Numbered from the stretch's first letter, positions 26,549 to 35,486 are shown. The stretch is DNA of 57,812 nucleotides from Candidatus Rokuibacteriota bacterium (GCA_030647435.1 JAUSJX010000129.1:1-57812), one strand, 5' to 3'. Translations and numbers: made by a program. Notes: generated from the letters alone by a model not told the origin.

Positions 26549-28200
26549 GGCTGCCCCCCGACGGCGGCCCGCGCGCCCGAGACGGGGAAGGTCAAGGTGA
26601 AGGTGGTGCCCTCTCCCGGGCGCGACTCGACATCCACCGTGCCGTGGTGATCGCGCACGATGCCGTAGGAGATGGAGAGCCCCAGGCCCGTGCCCTCGGC
26701 CTTGGTGGTGAAGAACGGGTCGAAGATCCGCGGCAGGGCCTCGGGCGGGATGCCGGGGCCCGTGTCACGCACGACAAGGCGCACGGCGTCCGGCTCGCCG
26801 GCTGCGCGGGAGGTCTCGACGGTGATCTCGCCTCCTCCGTCGACGGCGTCCCGCGCGTTGGTCAACAGGTTGAGGACGACTTGCTGGAGCGTGTTGCCGT
26901 CGCCCCAGAGCGGCGGCAGATCGGGCGCGAGCCGCCGCGTCACCGTCACGCCCTGCTTGCCGATGGGCCGCTCGACCAGGAGGAGCGTCTCCTCGACGAG
27001 GTGGTTGAGGTCCACGGGGCCGTGGAGCCCGGAGGACTGGCGGCTGAAGGACAGGAGGCCCTGGGCGATGCGCGCGACGCGCTGGGCGTGGCGGTGGAGC
27101 ACGCGCAGGTCCTCGGCGAGCCGGCCGTACACGGGCTGCGCCTCGGCGTCGAGCAGCATGATCTCGATGCGCGAGGAGATGACCCCGATGGGGTTGTTGA
27201 GCTCGTGCGCCAGGCCCGCCGCCATCGTCCCGAGCGCCGCGAGCTTCTCAGACTGCCGGGCGCCCCGCTCGAGCGCCACCTGCTCGGTGATGTCCTGAAC
27301 GAGGAGCACCAGGCCCGCCGGCTCGCCGTGCTGGCGCAGGAGGCTGCCCTTGAGGTTTTCCACCGCGCGCCCTCCCCCCATGCGCTCGTGCTCGACGGCC
27401 TCCAGCGTGAACCCCTCGGTCTCGCCGCGCAGCAGCTGCTCGAGCGGCGCCCGGAGCACCTTGCGACGGTACGCCGGGAAGACGTCGAAGAACGGGCGGC
27501 CCGCCACGTCCCGGGCGGCAAGCCCCGTCTGCGCCTCCATCGCTCGGTTGAACGCGACGATCCCGCCCGCGCGGTCGAGCACCACCACGCCCTCGCGCAG
27601 GCTCTCGACTACGCTCTGGATGAAGCGCTCGCGCTGCCTCGCAGCAGTGGTGAGCGCCACCACCTCGAGGCGCTCGCGCTCTTCGATCTGGCCCAGGACC
27701 CCGACTCCCACGGCCGTGCCGAGCAGGACCGCGAGCCGGACGGCGATGTTGGACCACTCGGCCTCCGTGATGGTCGGCCAGACCACCGCGACGTACGCCG
27801 CGGCTGCCGCCATGGCGACGGCGACCCCCCGCACCATTCCGTAGTAGTAGGACTGCAGCCCCGCGATCAGGAGCAGCGCCAGGAAGAGCGTGCTCGGGGC
27901 CCCGCCGGTGAGCCGGATCAGGAGGAGCGCGAACGCGAGGTCGGTTGCCAGGACCAGCAGGTTGAGCCGGAGCATGCGGCCGGGCCAGCGCCAGAGGGCG
28001 CCCGTGATCGCCACGCTGTAGAGAAAGAAGCCGAGCATGGCGCTGTGCACCGCGTGCCAGCCTTCGTGCGCGGGCGGCGCGAGCAGGATCCAGACGAGCC
28101 CCGCCATGACCGCCAGCCAGCGCAGCAGCGGAAGCGCGAGCACGCGCGGGCCGCCGATGCGGCGGGCCACACGGTCGAGGAAGAGACGGGCGCGCGACAT
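26545..28200 (-). CDS. PAS-containing sensor histidine kinase (NtrB-like)
   Basis: 551 aa from the ATG at 28200. Five to six membrane helices (about 20-165) form a sensor without a large periplasmic loop. A PAS domain follows (about 200-310, GVVVLDRAGGIVAFNRAME), then HisKA with GLAHELNNPIGVISSR (phospho-His about 335), and the HATPase domain with N box NLLTNARDAV, G1 DTGPGIP, F box FDPFFTTK and G2 GTGLGLSIS. It overlaps the NtrC-type regulator gene by 4 nt. The signal is unknown. The start codon faces the small plus-strand gene at 28220, giving a divergent promoter of about 20 bp. Confidence 0.93.
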
Positions 28201-28219
28201 GCTTGGTATTATACGGGCG

Positions 28220-28426
28220 ATGCTTGGATCGGGGGCGACGCGCTCACACCGCGTGCTGCGGGGGCTGGCGGTGCTCACCATCGTCGCGATGGCATTTTTC
28301 GCTGGAATGCTCGTCGAGCGGCTCAGGCTGGACGCCAAGCGCGAGGACATGCTGCGGCGCTACGACCAAGTCCTCCAGCAGTACCGCGACCAGCAGATGC
28401 GCTCGGAGAAGACGATTCAGCGCTAG
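28220..28426 (+). CDS. Small single-pass membrane protein with coiled coil
   Basis: 68 aa from the ATG at 28220; an in-frame ATG at 28199 would give 75 aa but overlaps the opposing kinase start. Residues about 12-32 are one membrane helix (LRGLAVLTIVAMAFFAGMLV), followed by a highly charged helix (LRLDAKREDMLRRYDQVLQQ). It is one of very few plus-strand genes in this half of the window and is divergent from the histidine kinase. No family recognised. A regulatory or structural partner of the kinase is possible but unsupported beyond location. Confidence 0.55.
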   Translation: MLGSGATRSHRVLRGLAVLTIVAMAFFAGMLVERLRLDAKREDMLRRYDQVLQQYRDQQMRSEKTIQR

Positions 28427-28457
28427 CCGGACGGCGCAGGGGCGCGGGACGCGTCGC

Positions 28458-28880
28458 CTACTTCGCCAGGAGCACGGAGCAGGGCGAGAGGCGGATGATG
28501 CTCTGGGCCGTGCTGCCCATGACGCGCTCGAAGATGCGGCTGTGACCGTGATAGCCCGCCAAGAGGAGATCGAAGCCCCCCTCCTTGGCGTAGTTGACGA
28601 TGATCTCGACCTCGTGCCCCTGCCGGATCGCCGTCTGGAGCTCGACGCCCGCGAGCGCGGCTTGGTCCCGCGCGTCTTTCGTCAGCACACGGAAGTACTC
28701 GTCCACGCGCTCCTTGGCGTCCTGGACCTCACCGATGGTAGCGGCGTAGTGGGGCAGATGCTCCTCGACCGAAATGCTCCGGAGCTCGGTGCCGAGGCTC
28801 TTCGCGAGTCCGATCCCGATCCTGAGGGCGGCCTTGGCGCCCTCCGAGCCGTCGTACGCGACGAGGATCTTCCTGAACAT
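28458..28880 (-). CDS. Universal stress protein in the fluoride-riboswitch operon
   Basis: 140 aa from the ATG at 28880, with GGAGG 5 nt upstream; an ATG at 28898 overlapping the antiporter stop is also possible. It has a UspA domain start (FRKILVAYDGSEGAKAA), but the ATP signature is altered: GYHGHSRIFERVMGSTAQSI replaces the usual G-2x-G-9x-G-S/T with GYHGHSR. It lies 14 nt after the CPA2 antiporter and should share its riboswitch-controlled transcript. Usp and antiporter genes are known members of fluoride-riboswitch regulons, so a role in fluoride stress is likely. Confidence 0.9.
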   Translation of the reverse strand: MFRKILVAYDGSEGAKAALRIGIGLAKSLGTELRSISVEEHLPHYAATIGEVQDAKERVDEYFRVLTKDARDQAALAGVELQTAIRQGHEVEIIVNYAKEGGFDLLLAGYHGHSRIFERVMGSTAQSIIRLSPCSVLLAK

Positions 28881-28894
28881 GGCGTCCTCCTGTC

Positions 28895-30106
28895 TCAAGA
28901 CGTTGGCGCGCCCGAGGGCCGGGCCGCGGCGCCCGCCGGCTCCCCAATCTCCGCGGGGTTCGGGAGCAGATGCCGCGGCATGAACCAGGCATTGGCGATC
29001 ATGGTCGGGATCACGGCGCTGCCGATGACGGCCGCGACCAGTTGCGAGTACTGGGCCGGCGTGATGACCCCGTGGCTGAGCCCGAAGAGGGCGGAGATGG
29101 TTCCGAAGGTGAGGCCCGTGGACATCATGAGCGTGTAGTAGACGTCGGCCCCCTCCCGATGGCCGAAGATCCGTACCGAGGGAAACACTCCCGCGAGCTT
29201 GCTCACCATCTTGGCGAAGAAGAGCACGACGAGGGTGCCGGGGGCGGCGACGAGCGCGGGCACGGACACGAGGGACCCGGCGCGGAGGAAGTAGAAGGGC
29301 GTCAGGAGCCCGAAGGTCAGCGTGCGCAACCGCCGGATCAGGGCATGGTCCTTGCCGACGGTCCCGGCCAGGACCATGCCGATGATGTACGCGGGCAGCA
29401 CCGGCTCGCTGTCCGCCCAGAGCGCGAGGCCCCCCATCGCGAAGAGCGCCAGCAGGAGGAACTTCGTCTCGAACTCCGACACCCGGCCCCCGTATCGGCG
29501 GAAGACCCCCGGGGTCACGAACGGCAGGACCACGAAGATCGCCAGCGACAGGGCGACGAAAACCAGGGTGCGCACCGTGAACGGCGCGAAGATGATGCCG
29601 AGGGCGATCACGGTTCCAAGGTCAGTGATGAAACAGGCGGCGAGGATGACCTTGCCGTAGTCCGTCGTGTTGAAGCCGAGCTCGAGCATGACCGCGTAGA
29701 CCACCGCGACCGACGTCGTCGAGAGCGCCACCCCTGCAAGCCAGGCGGCCATCGGTGCCCAGCCGAGAAGGTAGTAGGCGACGGCGGCCGAGCCAAGAAA
29801 CGGGGCGATAAAGCTCACGAGACCGACGACGGTCGCCTCCTTCCACTTGACGCGGAAGACGGCCGGGTCGATCTCGGCGCCCGCCAGGAAGGTGAGGACG
29901 ATCGCGCCGGTCCCCGCGAGGAAGCCGATCCATGGCGTCTGGGCGCCGAGCCCCGTGCCGCCGATGAGGACGACGACGATGAGCTGCGCCACCGTGCCGA
30001 CCACGATCTCGGAGAGCGCCGTCGAGACCCTGAACCAGATGGCCAGCAGCGTGGCGACGAGCGCCAGCCCGGTCCACAGGGCCGCGAGGAACCACGTGTT
30101 GTCCAA
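28895..30106 (-). CDS. CPA2-family cation:proton antiporter under fluoride riboswitch control
   Basis: 403 aa with about 11-12 membrane helices. The TTG at 30106 is taken as start, with AGGAGAGG upstream and the frame beginning TTG-Asp-Asn-Thr. Conserved polar helices include FLAGAEIDPAVFR (about 72-84), VALSTTSVAVVYA (about 125-137) and CFITDLGTVIALG (about 159-171), typical of the KefB/NapA-like CPA2 fold, where a Thr-Asp pair in mid-helix binds the ion. The 5' leader holds a fluoride riboswitch with a terminator. Probable role: restoring pH or ion balance, or exporting fluoride/HF-linked stress, when fluoride accumulates. The transported cation is unknown. Confidence 0.9.
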   Translation of the reverse strand: MDNTWFLAALWTGLALVATLLAIWFRVSTALSEIVVGTVAQLIVVVLIGGTGLGAQTPWIGFLAGTGAIVLTFLAGAEIDPAVFRVKWKEATVVGLVSFIAPFLGSAAVAYYLLGWAPMAAWLAGVALSTTSVAVVYAVMLELGFNTTDYGKVILAACFITDLGTVIALGIIFAPFTVRTLVFVALSLAIFVVLPFVTPGVFRRYGGRVSEFETKFLLLALFAMGGLALWADSEPVLPAYIIGMVLAGTVGKDHALIRRLRTLTFGLLTPFYFLRAGSLVSVPALVAAPGTLVVLFFAKMVSKLAGVFPSVRIFGHREGADVYYTLMMSTGLTFGTISALFGLSHGVITPAQYSQLVAAVIGSAVIPTMIANAWFMPRHLLPNPAEIGEPAGAAARPSGAPTS

Positions 30107-30134
30107 GCACCTCTCCTCTCGCCCTCAGCGCTCG

Positions 30135-30179
30135 GAATAGAAAAGCAAAGACCCCTACCGGCGCCCACCGGTAGGGGTC
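30135..30179 (-). terminator. Riboswitch-controlled intrinsic terminator
   Basis: On the minus strand, GACCCCTACCGG (30179-30168) pairs with CCGGTAGGGGTC (30161-30150) across a 6-nt loop: a perfect 12-bp stem followed by TTTGCTTTTCTATT. The 5' arm is also the last conserved segment of the aptamer, so ligand binding and terminator formation compete. This is the usual transcription-termination expression platform of fluoride riboswitches. Confidence 0.9.
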
Positions 30180-30224
30180 ATCAGCCCGGCCACGGCCGGG
30201 CGGTTTCAGGCGAACCCCATCGCC
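30168..30224 (-). promoter_or_regulatory. Fluoride riboswitch aptamer (crcB motif)
   Basis: Read on the minus strand the leader has GGCGATGGGGTTCGCC, then TGAAACC, a 7-bp stem (GCCCGGC/GCCGGGC), then CTGATGACCCCTACC. This follows the crcB consensus: GGCG/CGCC helix, a GATGG-G-TTC loop whose GGGG can pair with ACCCC in the 3' part as the pseudoknot, and the invariant CTGATGA-CCTAC block. Fluoride binding should stabilise the aptamer, free the leader from the terminator and turn on the antiporter and Usp genes. Confidence 0.92.
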
Positions 30225-30301
30225 TTCGTGTCAGTCTACGCGTGTACTCTACACCGCGCGACGGCGGCCCTATCAATGATCCGCGCGACCTTGGGCAAGG
30301 C

Positions 30302-31717
30302 TCACCCGGCGGATGGCCGCCGCGCAGCCCACGGCTGCGCCGCCTCGAAGGCTGCCGAGGCCGCGAGCACGGTGCGCTCGGCGAAGCGCCGGCCGACTAT
30401 CTGGAGCCCCACGGGCAGTCCGCCCGCCGTCATGCCCACGGGCACGGTCGCCGCGGGCTGGCCCGTCAGGTTGAACGGGAAGGTGAACGCGATCCAGCCG
30501 AGCCGCGAGACGGGCTCGCCGTTGATCTCCGTGACGGACGGGCGCGCGACAGGGAACGGCGGCACCGCCACGGTCGGCGTGATCAGCAGATCGAAGCGGG
30601 CGAGGAAGCGCTGGACGTCGGTCCAGAGCTCCTTCCGCCGGCGGGCGGCGTCCATGTACTGGTCGATCGTGATCGTGTGCCCGTACTTGAGCACCGCGAC
30701 GAAGCTCGGGTCGAGCTGGTCGGCGCTGTCCTCGAGCCGCTCCCTCCAGGCCGCGTAGCTCTCGGCGGCGCTCAACGTCCGGAAGATCTCCTCGGGGTTC
30801 TCCCAGCTCGGCGTCACCACCTCGACGTGGCAGCCCAGCCCTTCGAACAGCTCGGCCGCCGCGCCGCAGAGCTCCGCGACTTCGGGATCCACGCGCGCGT
30901 AGCCCAGATCCGCCGACCAGCCGACGCTCCACCCCTCGAGCCCGCCCTCGCAGGCCGCGAGGAACGGCGGCCCGCCGTCGGCGGGGAGCGACCACCGGTC
31001 GCGGTCATCCGGCCCCGCGAGCGCGTCGAGCATGAGCGCGGCGTCACGCACGGTGCGTGTCATCGGCCCCGTCACCGAGACGTGCTGCCAGCCGGGGAAG
31101 CCCGGCCCGTGGGGCACGCGGCCGAAGGAGGGCTTGAGCCCGTAGATCCCGCAGAAGGAGGCCGGGATGCGAATCGAGCCGCCGCCGTCGGTGCCCAGCG
31201 CCAGCGGACCCATGCCCGCCGCCACGGCCGCCCCCGCGCCGCCGCTGGATCCACCCGGGGTCAGCGCGGGGTTCCACGGGTTGCGCGTGATGCCGAAGAG
31301 CGGGTTGTCGGTGACGCCCTTGTGGCCGAACTCGGGCGTGTTGGTCTTGCCGAGGATGATGGCGCCGGCGCCCTTGAGCCGCTCGACGGCGACCGCGTCC
31401 TCCTCCGGCACGTGGTCGGCGAAGAGGCGCGAGCCGCCCGTCGTCGGCACGCGGCGCGTGAAGACCAGGTCCTTGACCGAAACCGGCACGCCGTGGAGCG
31501 GGCCCAGCTCCTCGCCGGTCATCACCGCCACCTCGGCCGCCTGGGCGGCGTCGCAGGCTTCCTCCGCCGTGACGGCGCAGTAGGCGTTGAGCGTCGGGTT
31601 CACGCGTTCGATCTGCGCGAGGGCGGCATCCGTCACCTCGACCGGAGAGACCTTCTTCCGGCGGACGAGCGCGGCCAGTTCGAGCGCGGGAAGCCAGCAG
31701 AGATCTTGGGTGGCCAT
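30302..31717 (-). CDS. Amidase-signature hydrolase
   Basis: 471 aa from the ATG at 31717. The Ser-cisSer-Lys triad is visible: Lys in VSVKDLVFTRR (about 80) and the serines in LTPGGSSGGAGAAVA (about 155-160) with GTDGGGSIRIPAS. It hydrolyses an amide such as a short-chain amide or carbamoyl compound. It resembles GatA but is not accompanied by gatB or gatC, so it is more likely a catabolic or general amidase. It lies 14 nt after a small lipoprotein gene. Confidence 0.9.
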   Translation of the reverse strand: MATQDLCWLPALELAALVRRKKVSPVEVTDAALAQIERVNPTLNAYCAVTAEEACDAAQAAEVAVMTGEELGPLHGVPVSVKDLVFTRRVPTTGGSRLFADHVPEEDAVAVERLKGAGAIILGKTNTPEFGHKGVTDNPLFGITRNPWNPALTPGGSSGGAGAAVAAGMGPLALGTDGGGSIRIPASFCGIYGLKPSFGRVPHGPGFPGWQHVSVTGPMTRTVRDAALMLDALAGPDDRDRWSLPADGGPPFLAACEGGLEGWSVGWSADLGYARVDPEVAELCGAAAELFEGLGCHVEVVTPSWENPEEIFRTLSAAESYAAWRERLEDSADQLDPSFVAVLKYGHTITIDQYMDAARRRKELWTDVQRFLARFDLLITPTVAVPPFPVARPSVTEINGEPVSRLGWIAFTFPFNLTGQPAATVPVGMTAGGLPVGLQIVGRRFAERTVLAASAAFEAAQPWAARRPSAG

Positions 31718-31730
31718 CAGGGGGCGGCCA

Positions 31731-32126
31731 TCAGCGAGGGGCGTTGAGCCGGGCCACGGTGATGTCCACCTGCTGCATGCCTGAGCCCTCCGTGACCGTG
31801 ATCCGGCAGTAGTCCTGGCCCTTGGCGAAATCCGCCCAGACGACCGCGAACTTGTTGGCGTTGACGAAGCGCTCGCTCTTCGTTTCCGTCCAGCCCGCGC
31901 CGCGGAGAAGCGCGCGCGCCTGATCCAGCGTGGCGTCCACCGGCGACTCGGCGAAATAGACAAGCTTGCCCGCCGTGACCTTGGGCGACTGGATGACCAC
32001 GGAGTCGCGCGTGTAGGCCCGCCAGCCGGCCGGCACCGGGATGTCGGCGAAGGGCTGGTTGGACGGCGCGCCCCCGACCGTGCAGGCGGCGCAGAGAAGA
32101 CTCGCGACGATCAGGGAGACGCGCAC
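31731..32126 (-). CDS. Small lipoprotein of unknown function
   Basis: 131 aa with a lipobox LLCAAC (lipid-modified Cys at about residue 15). The mature part is soluble, with beta strands and WRAYTRDSVVIQSPKVTAGK near the start. The sequence shows an alternating pattern (GWTETKSERFVNANKFAVVW) but no known motif. It is encoded just ahead of the amidase gene and divergently from the 451-aa gene at 32153, 26 nt away, so a short divergent promoter must lie between them. Confidence 0.7.
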   Translation of the reverse strand: MRVSLIVASLLCAACTVGGAPSNQPFADIPVPAGWRAYTRDSVVIQSPKVTAGKLVYFAESPVDATLDQARALLRGAGWTETKSERFVNANKFAVVWADFAKGQDYCRITVTEGSGMQQVDITVARLNAPR

Positions 32127-32152
32127 GCGCGGATTGTATCATCATCGGGTCC

Positions 32153-33508
32153 ATGGACCCGAGCGCCCTGCCCCGCCTGCGCGAGTGGCTCGAGCGCCCC
32201 GAGATCGCCTCGCTCGACCCGCGGCGCATCGAGGCCCTCGCCGCCGCGCTCACCGGCTCGGATCCGCCCGTGCGAGTCGAGCGCTGGGGCACGGTCGTGG
32301 GCTACGAGGCCGGGCCCCCGCGCCGCCGGCTCGTCCAGTTCGACCGCCACGGTCACTTGATCACCGCTTGCCGCTATGACCCCGACGGCGCGCTCGACTG
32401 GGCGCGCTGCCGCGCGGCGGACGGCCGGTGGATCGGCGTGGAGCCCGGCGCCATCGAGCACCCGGCCTGGGGCCGCTCGGATCGCATATGGCTTCTCCAT
32501 AGAGAGGAAACCTGGGGGGATGAACCCTGGCGCCCCGTCGAGCCGCTGACCGTCTTTCGGTCGCTCGACTGGGCGGCGCTCGACCACATTCCGCCGCTGG
32601 CCGAGCCGCGGCGCCTGCCGCCGGGGGCGGGCAGCGCGGTGCTGAACCTGGTTGCGTCCCTGATGAAGGACCAGGGCGTCGCGCGCGTGCGCTACCGCGG
32701 CCCCTTCCCCTCCGAGCAGCTCTTCACGACGCTGCTCGAGTGCTTCCGCTACGACCCGGGCCAGGCGCTGCCGCTCGAGCGCTTCCTTGCCGACGGAGGG
32801 CTCGACTGGCTGCCGGCGCCCTACGAGAGCCACCGTGTCGCGGCGTGGGCGACAGTCCAGCTGCGCCAGGACATCGACAAGGTGGTCGCCGACGGCGTCA
32901 CGTTCTACCGGCCGGAGTGGCAGGGCATCGCGCGGCGGGAAGCACGGGTGATCCGCGACGACGGCGAGCGCGTCGTTTGCTCGCTCTGGGCGCTGGGAGG
33001 TCCGCTCGAGGACCGGCTCGTCCTCGACCGCTCGGGCGAGATCCACGAGGCGCCGGCGGCGAGCGCCCGGGAGGTGCCTCCGGCACCCCTCCCCCCGGTG
33101 TGGAATTCGGCGCTGGGCGACCTGATCGCGCGCGAGAGCGCTCCGGCTTTGGGTCCCGCGATCAGGGAAGTGCTCAGCCACACTGCGCTCGAATGGGGCG
33201 CGGTGCCGGGCGATCTCGTGCGGGCATGGGACAAGCGCATCAGGCTGAGCGCGCGGCTCCGCGAGGCTATGGCCGCCTCGCTCGGGAGCGCCGCGCCGGG
33301 GCGGGAGCGCGCGGAACAGGCGCTCCGGTTCGTACTCGAGGTGGCGCGGCTCCTGGGGCCTGAGATGCGCGGCCGTGCCCAGGCGCTCCTGGAATCACTG
33401 CCGCAGCAAGAGCAGGCGCGGCGGGTCGAGGCGGCCGCGGAGGAATCCGAGGCGCTCGACGAATCGGTGGGGCGCCTGATCGCCCTCCTCACCCGCGCAG
33501 GCTGCTGA
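32153..33508 (+). CDS. Conserved-looking protein of unknown function
   Basis: 451 aa, plus strand, from the ATG at 32153. No signal peptide or membrane helix is visible, so it should be cytoplasmic. It is rich in Arg/Glu/Leu helices. Readable features are a beta-rich N-terminal half with VGYEAGPPRRRLVQFDRHGH and AACRYDPDG-like repeats, a mid-region RPEWQGIARREARVIRDDGE, and a C-terminal helical region (about 330-451) with AEQALRFVLEVARLLGPEMRG. I do not recognise the family. It is single-copy and monocistronic, divergent from the lipoprotein gene. Confidence 0.6.
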   Translation: MDPSALPRLREWLERPEIASLDPRRIEALAAALTGSDPPVRVERWGTVVGYEAGPPRRRLVQFDRHGHLITACRYDPDGALDWARCRAADGRWIGVEPGAIEHPAWGRSDRIWLLHREETWGDEPWRPVEPLTVFRSLDWAALDHIPPLAEPRRLPPGAGSAVLNLVASLMKDQGVARVRYRGPFPSEQLFTTLLECFRYDPGQALPLERFLADGGLDWLPAPYESHRVAAWATVQLRQDIDKVVADGVTFYRPEWQGIARREARVIRDDGERVVCSLWALGGPLEDRLVLDRSGEIHEAPAASAREVPPAPLPPVWNSALGDLIARESAPALGPAIREVLSHTALEWGAVPGDLVRAWDKRIRLSARLREAMAASLGSAAPGRERAEQALRFVLEVARLLGPEMRGRAQALLESLPQQEQARRVEAAAEESEALDESVGRLIALLTRAGC

Positions 33509-33686
33509 TAAAGGCCCATCTGCTTCGTTGGCACCCTCGGCCGCACGCTCGTGGCCGTTCGAGCTGAGGGGCGGAGCCCCGAGGCGAGGGCTGAGACAAT
33601 TCGTACGCCTCGCGTGCGGCCGTCGGGCGCCGCCTCGCATCTGGACCTTTCTGAGCAGCCTGCGAGGGGCTAAGCAGCCTGCAAGG

Positions 33687-34958
33687 TTACGCGTGTCTTG
33701 CGGAGAAAATCAGCCAGGCGTTGAGGCCGACGAAGCCGACGACGGAGAGCAGCGACAGCGCGAAGTAGGAGAGGTAGACGATCTCCTGCCGGCTGAACCC
33801 CCGCCCGGTCGCAAGCCGCTTCCAGAGGGTGCCGCGCACGAAGTGCGAGGACTCCTGGGAGAGGCGCGGCATGCTGACCGCGTCCTCGAGGACGTGGTAG
33901 CCGTCCATCTCGAGGAACGAGAACGGGTAGATGCAGATGAGGAAGGACTGCAGCTGGAGCACGGCCGAGGCGGCGACGCCGGCCTGGAGCAGCCCGGGGC
34001 TGAGCAGGTCGGCCCAGAGCACGCCGAGCATGCCGAGCACGAGGTGCACCGTGGGCCCCGTCAGCGCGTTGATGACGCGCGCGCGGCGCGAGGCCATGAA
34101 GAGGTCGGTGACGTCCGCATAGAACGTCGGCACGACCATGTGGTGGACGATGAAGCCCACTTCCTTGACGCGGCGGCCGTAGTGGGCGCAGGCCAGCGCG
34201 TGCACGAGCTGGTGGAGCGCCACCGTCAAGAAGAACGCCAGCTTCAGCGCGATGATCGCCACAATGGCGTGGTGCTCCAGCGCCGAGCTGATTGCGCCCA
34301 AATCCGCCCAGAGGCGGAAGAGCGCGCGGGTGCCGAAGGCCGTCAGCACGGCGAGCCCGATCACCGCCGCCGGAGTAAAGATGAGCCAACCGCCCCAGCG
34401 GTGGATCCGCTCGAAGAGATCGTTCCACCGCCGGCTCGAGACGTTGAGCTTTTCGATGGCGTGGATCGTCGCCACCATCGCGCGCGCCGCCGGGTTCCGC
34501 TTGTTGCGCTCGAGGATGTCCCGCAGGGTGTTCATCGGGCGCAGCGTCAGCAGATCGGCCTGCAGGAGCTTGCTGATGAGCTGGGGGATCTTCTCGAAGT
34601 CGAACGAACCGTAGCGCATGACGTAGGCGACGGCGATGTCCTGCATGCTCGCGCGGCCATTCATCTGCTCCCAGAGGAAGCGCTCCTCGTCGTCGAGCGC
34701 GAGGTAGTTCTCGGTGCGGCGGCTCTTGAGGACGTAGCGCTTGGTGCCCGGGACGCCCGAGGGCAGCTGCGCCAGCTCCCACTGCGCGTCGGGGAGGCGC
34801 TGCGGGCGGAGCTGAAGGTAGGCGGCCGGACTCGTGATCTCCCGGATCTCGAAGCTCTCCCCGTCCTCCGATCGGACGAGGAGGTTGAGCTTGGCCGGCG
34901 GGCGCCGCTGCTGAGTGCCCGGGGCGCCCGTCTGCGTGCTGGGGACGGGCTCGCTCAC
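33687..34958 (-). CDS. PqqD-like domain fused to M50-like membrane protein with degenerate HQLVH site
   Basis: 423 aa. Residues about 70-130 form a winged-helix PqqD-like domain (ENYLALDDEERFLWEQMNG). The rest is a multi-helix M50/site-2-protease-like region with ALHQLVHALACAHYGRRVKE (about 238-257), HMVVPTFYADVTDLFMASR, and EMDGYHVLEDA near 340. In active members the motif is HExxH; here Glu is Gln (codon CAG), so hydrolysis is probably lost. The downstream motif matches the usual third Zn-ligand segment. The gene overlaps the CNB gene by 4 nt, in a cluster with an NHLP-clan peptide, so it may chaperone or export a peptide product. Confidence 0.85.
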   Translation of the reverse strand: MSEPVPSTQTGAPGTQQRRPPAKLNLLVRSEDGESFEIREITSPAAYLQLRPQRLPDAQWELAQLPSGVPGTKRYVLKSRRTENYLALDDEERFLWEQMNGRASMQDIAVAYVMRYGSFDFEKIPQLISKLLQADLLTLRPMNTLRDILERNKRNPAARAMVATIHAIEKLNVSSRRWNDLFERIHRWGGWLIFTPAAVIGLAVLTAFGTRALFRLWADLGAISSALEHHAIVAIIALKLAFFLTVALHQLVHALACAHYGRRVKEVGFIVHHMVVPTFYADVTDLFMASRRARVINALTGPTVHLVLGMLGVLWADLLSPGLLQAGVAASAVLQLQSFLICIYPFSFLEMDGYHVLEDAVSMPRLSQESSHFVRGTLWKRLATGRGFSRQEIVYLSYFALSLLSVVGFVGLNAWLIFSARHA

Positions 34959-35353
34959 TTGGGCGGCCCCCCGGATTTGCGCTCGGCGTCGAGCCCCGTC
35001 GCCTCGAGGCCCCAGCGCGTCACCTCTCGCACGAGGTCGCTCGACTGCACGAGCCGGCGGATCAGCACGCGGGCCATCTCCTGGAAGAAGTGGGCGGCAT
35101 CCCGCGGATTGTCCCTGATGAAGTTGTTGATGCTCTCGCGGTCGAGGGCAAGCAGGGAGGTCTCCACGTCGGCCTGAATCGTGGCCGTGCGCTTGGGCTC
35201 GTCGCCGAAGACGGTCATCTCGCCGAAGATCGCTCCGGACTCGAGCCGGCTCAGTATCTGCTCGACGCGCCCGCTGACTTTCTTGGAGACCAGGATGGCG
35301 CCCGAGCGGATGAAGAACATCTCCTCTCCGGGGTCGCCCTCGCGGAACAGCAC
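34955..35353 (-). CDS. Cyclic-nucleotide-binding-domain protein, start uncertain
   Basis: 132 aa from the GTG at 35353; homology to the CNB fold continues upstream in the same frame to about 35473 (ADIAFLRQVDLL and LVALWPRLRERR), where only CTG, ACG or other non-standard starts are available. The frame is open back to a TGA near 35506. The phosphate-binding cassette GAIFGEMTVFGDEPKRTATI lies at about 40-59 and carries the conserved Glu and Arg. No helix-turn-helix follows; a C-terminal helix and a short tail end the protein. It is translationally joined to the M50-like gene. It may sense cNMP, or be a structural CNB like those in NHLM-type transporters. Confidence 0.78.
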   Translation of the reverse strand: MLFREGDPGEEMFFIRSGAILVSKKVSGRVEQILSRLESGAIFGEMTVFGDEPKRTATIQADVETSLLALDRESINNFIRDNPRDAAHFFQEMARVLIRRLVQSSDLVREVTRWGLEATGLDAERKSGGPPK

Positions 35354-35486
35354 CTCGCCCTTGCGGAGCCGGCGCTCGCGGAGGCGCGGCCAGAGTGCGA
35401 CGAGCTGCGCTTCTTCCAGGTCGCGGAGGAGGTCGACCTGGCGGAGAAAGGCGATGTCGGCCGGCTTGGCCAGGGTCGTACCCGCC

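Noticed and set aside
28970-31747. A 925-residue open frame on the plus strand
   Set aside because: It lies antisense to the antiporter, the riboswitch leader and the amidase, all of which have clear motifs. The frame is Arg/Gly/His-rich and is a typical high-GC shadow.
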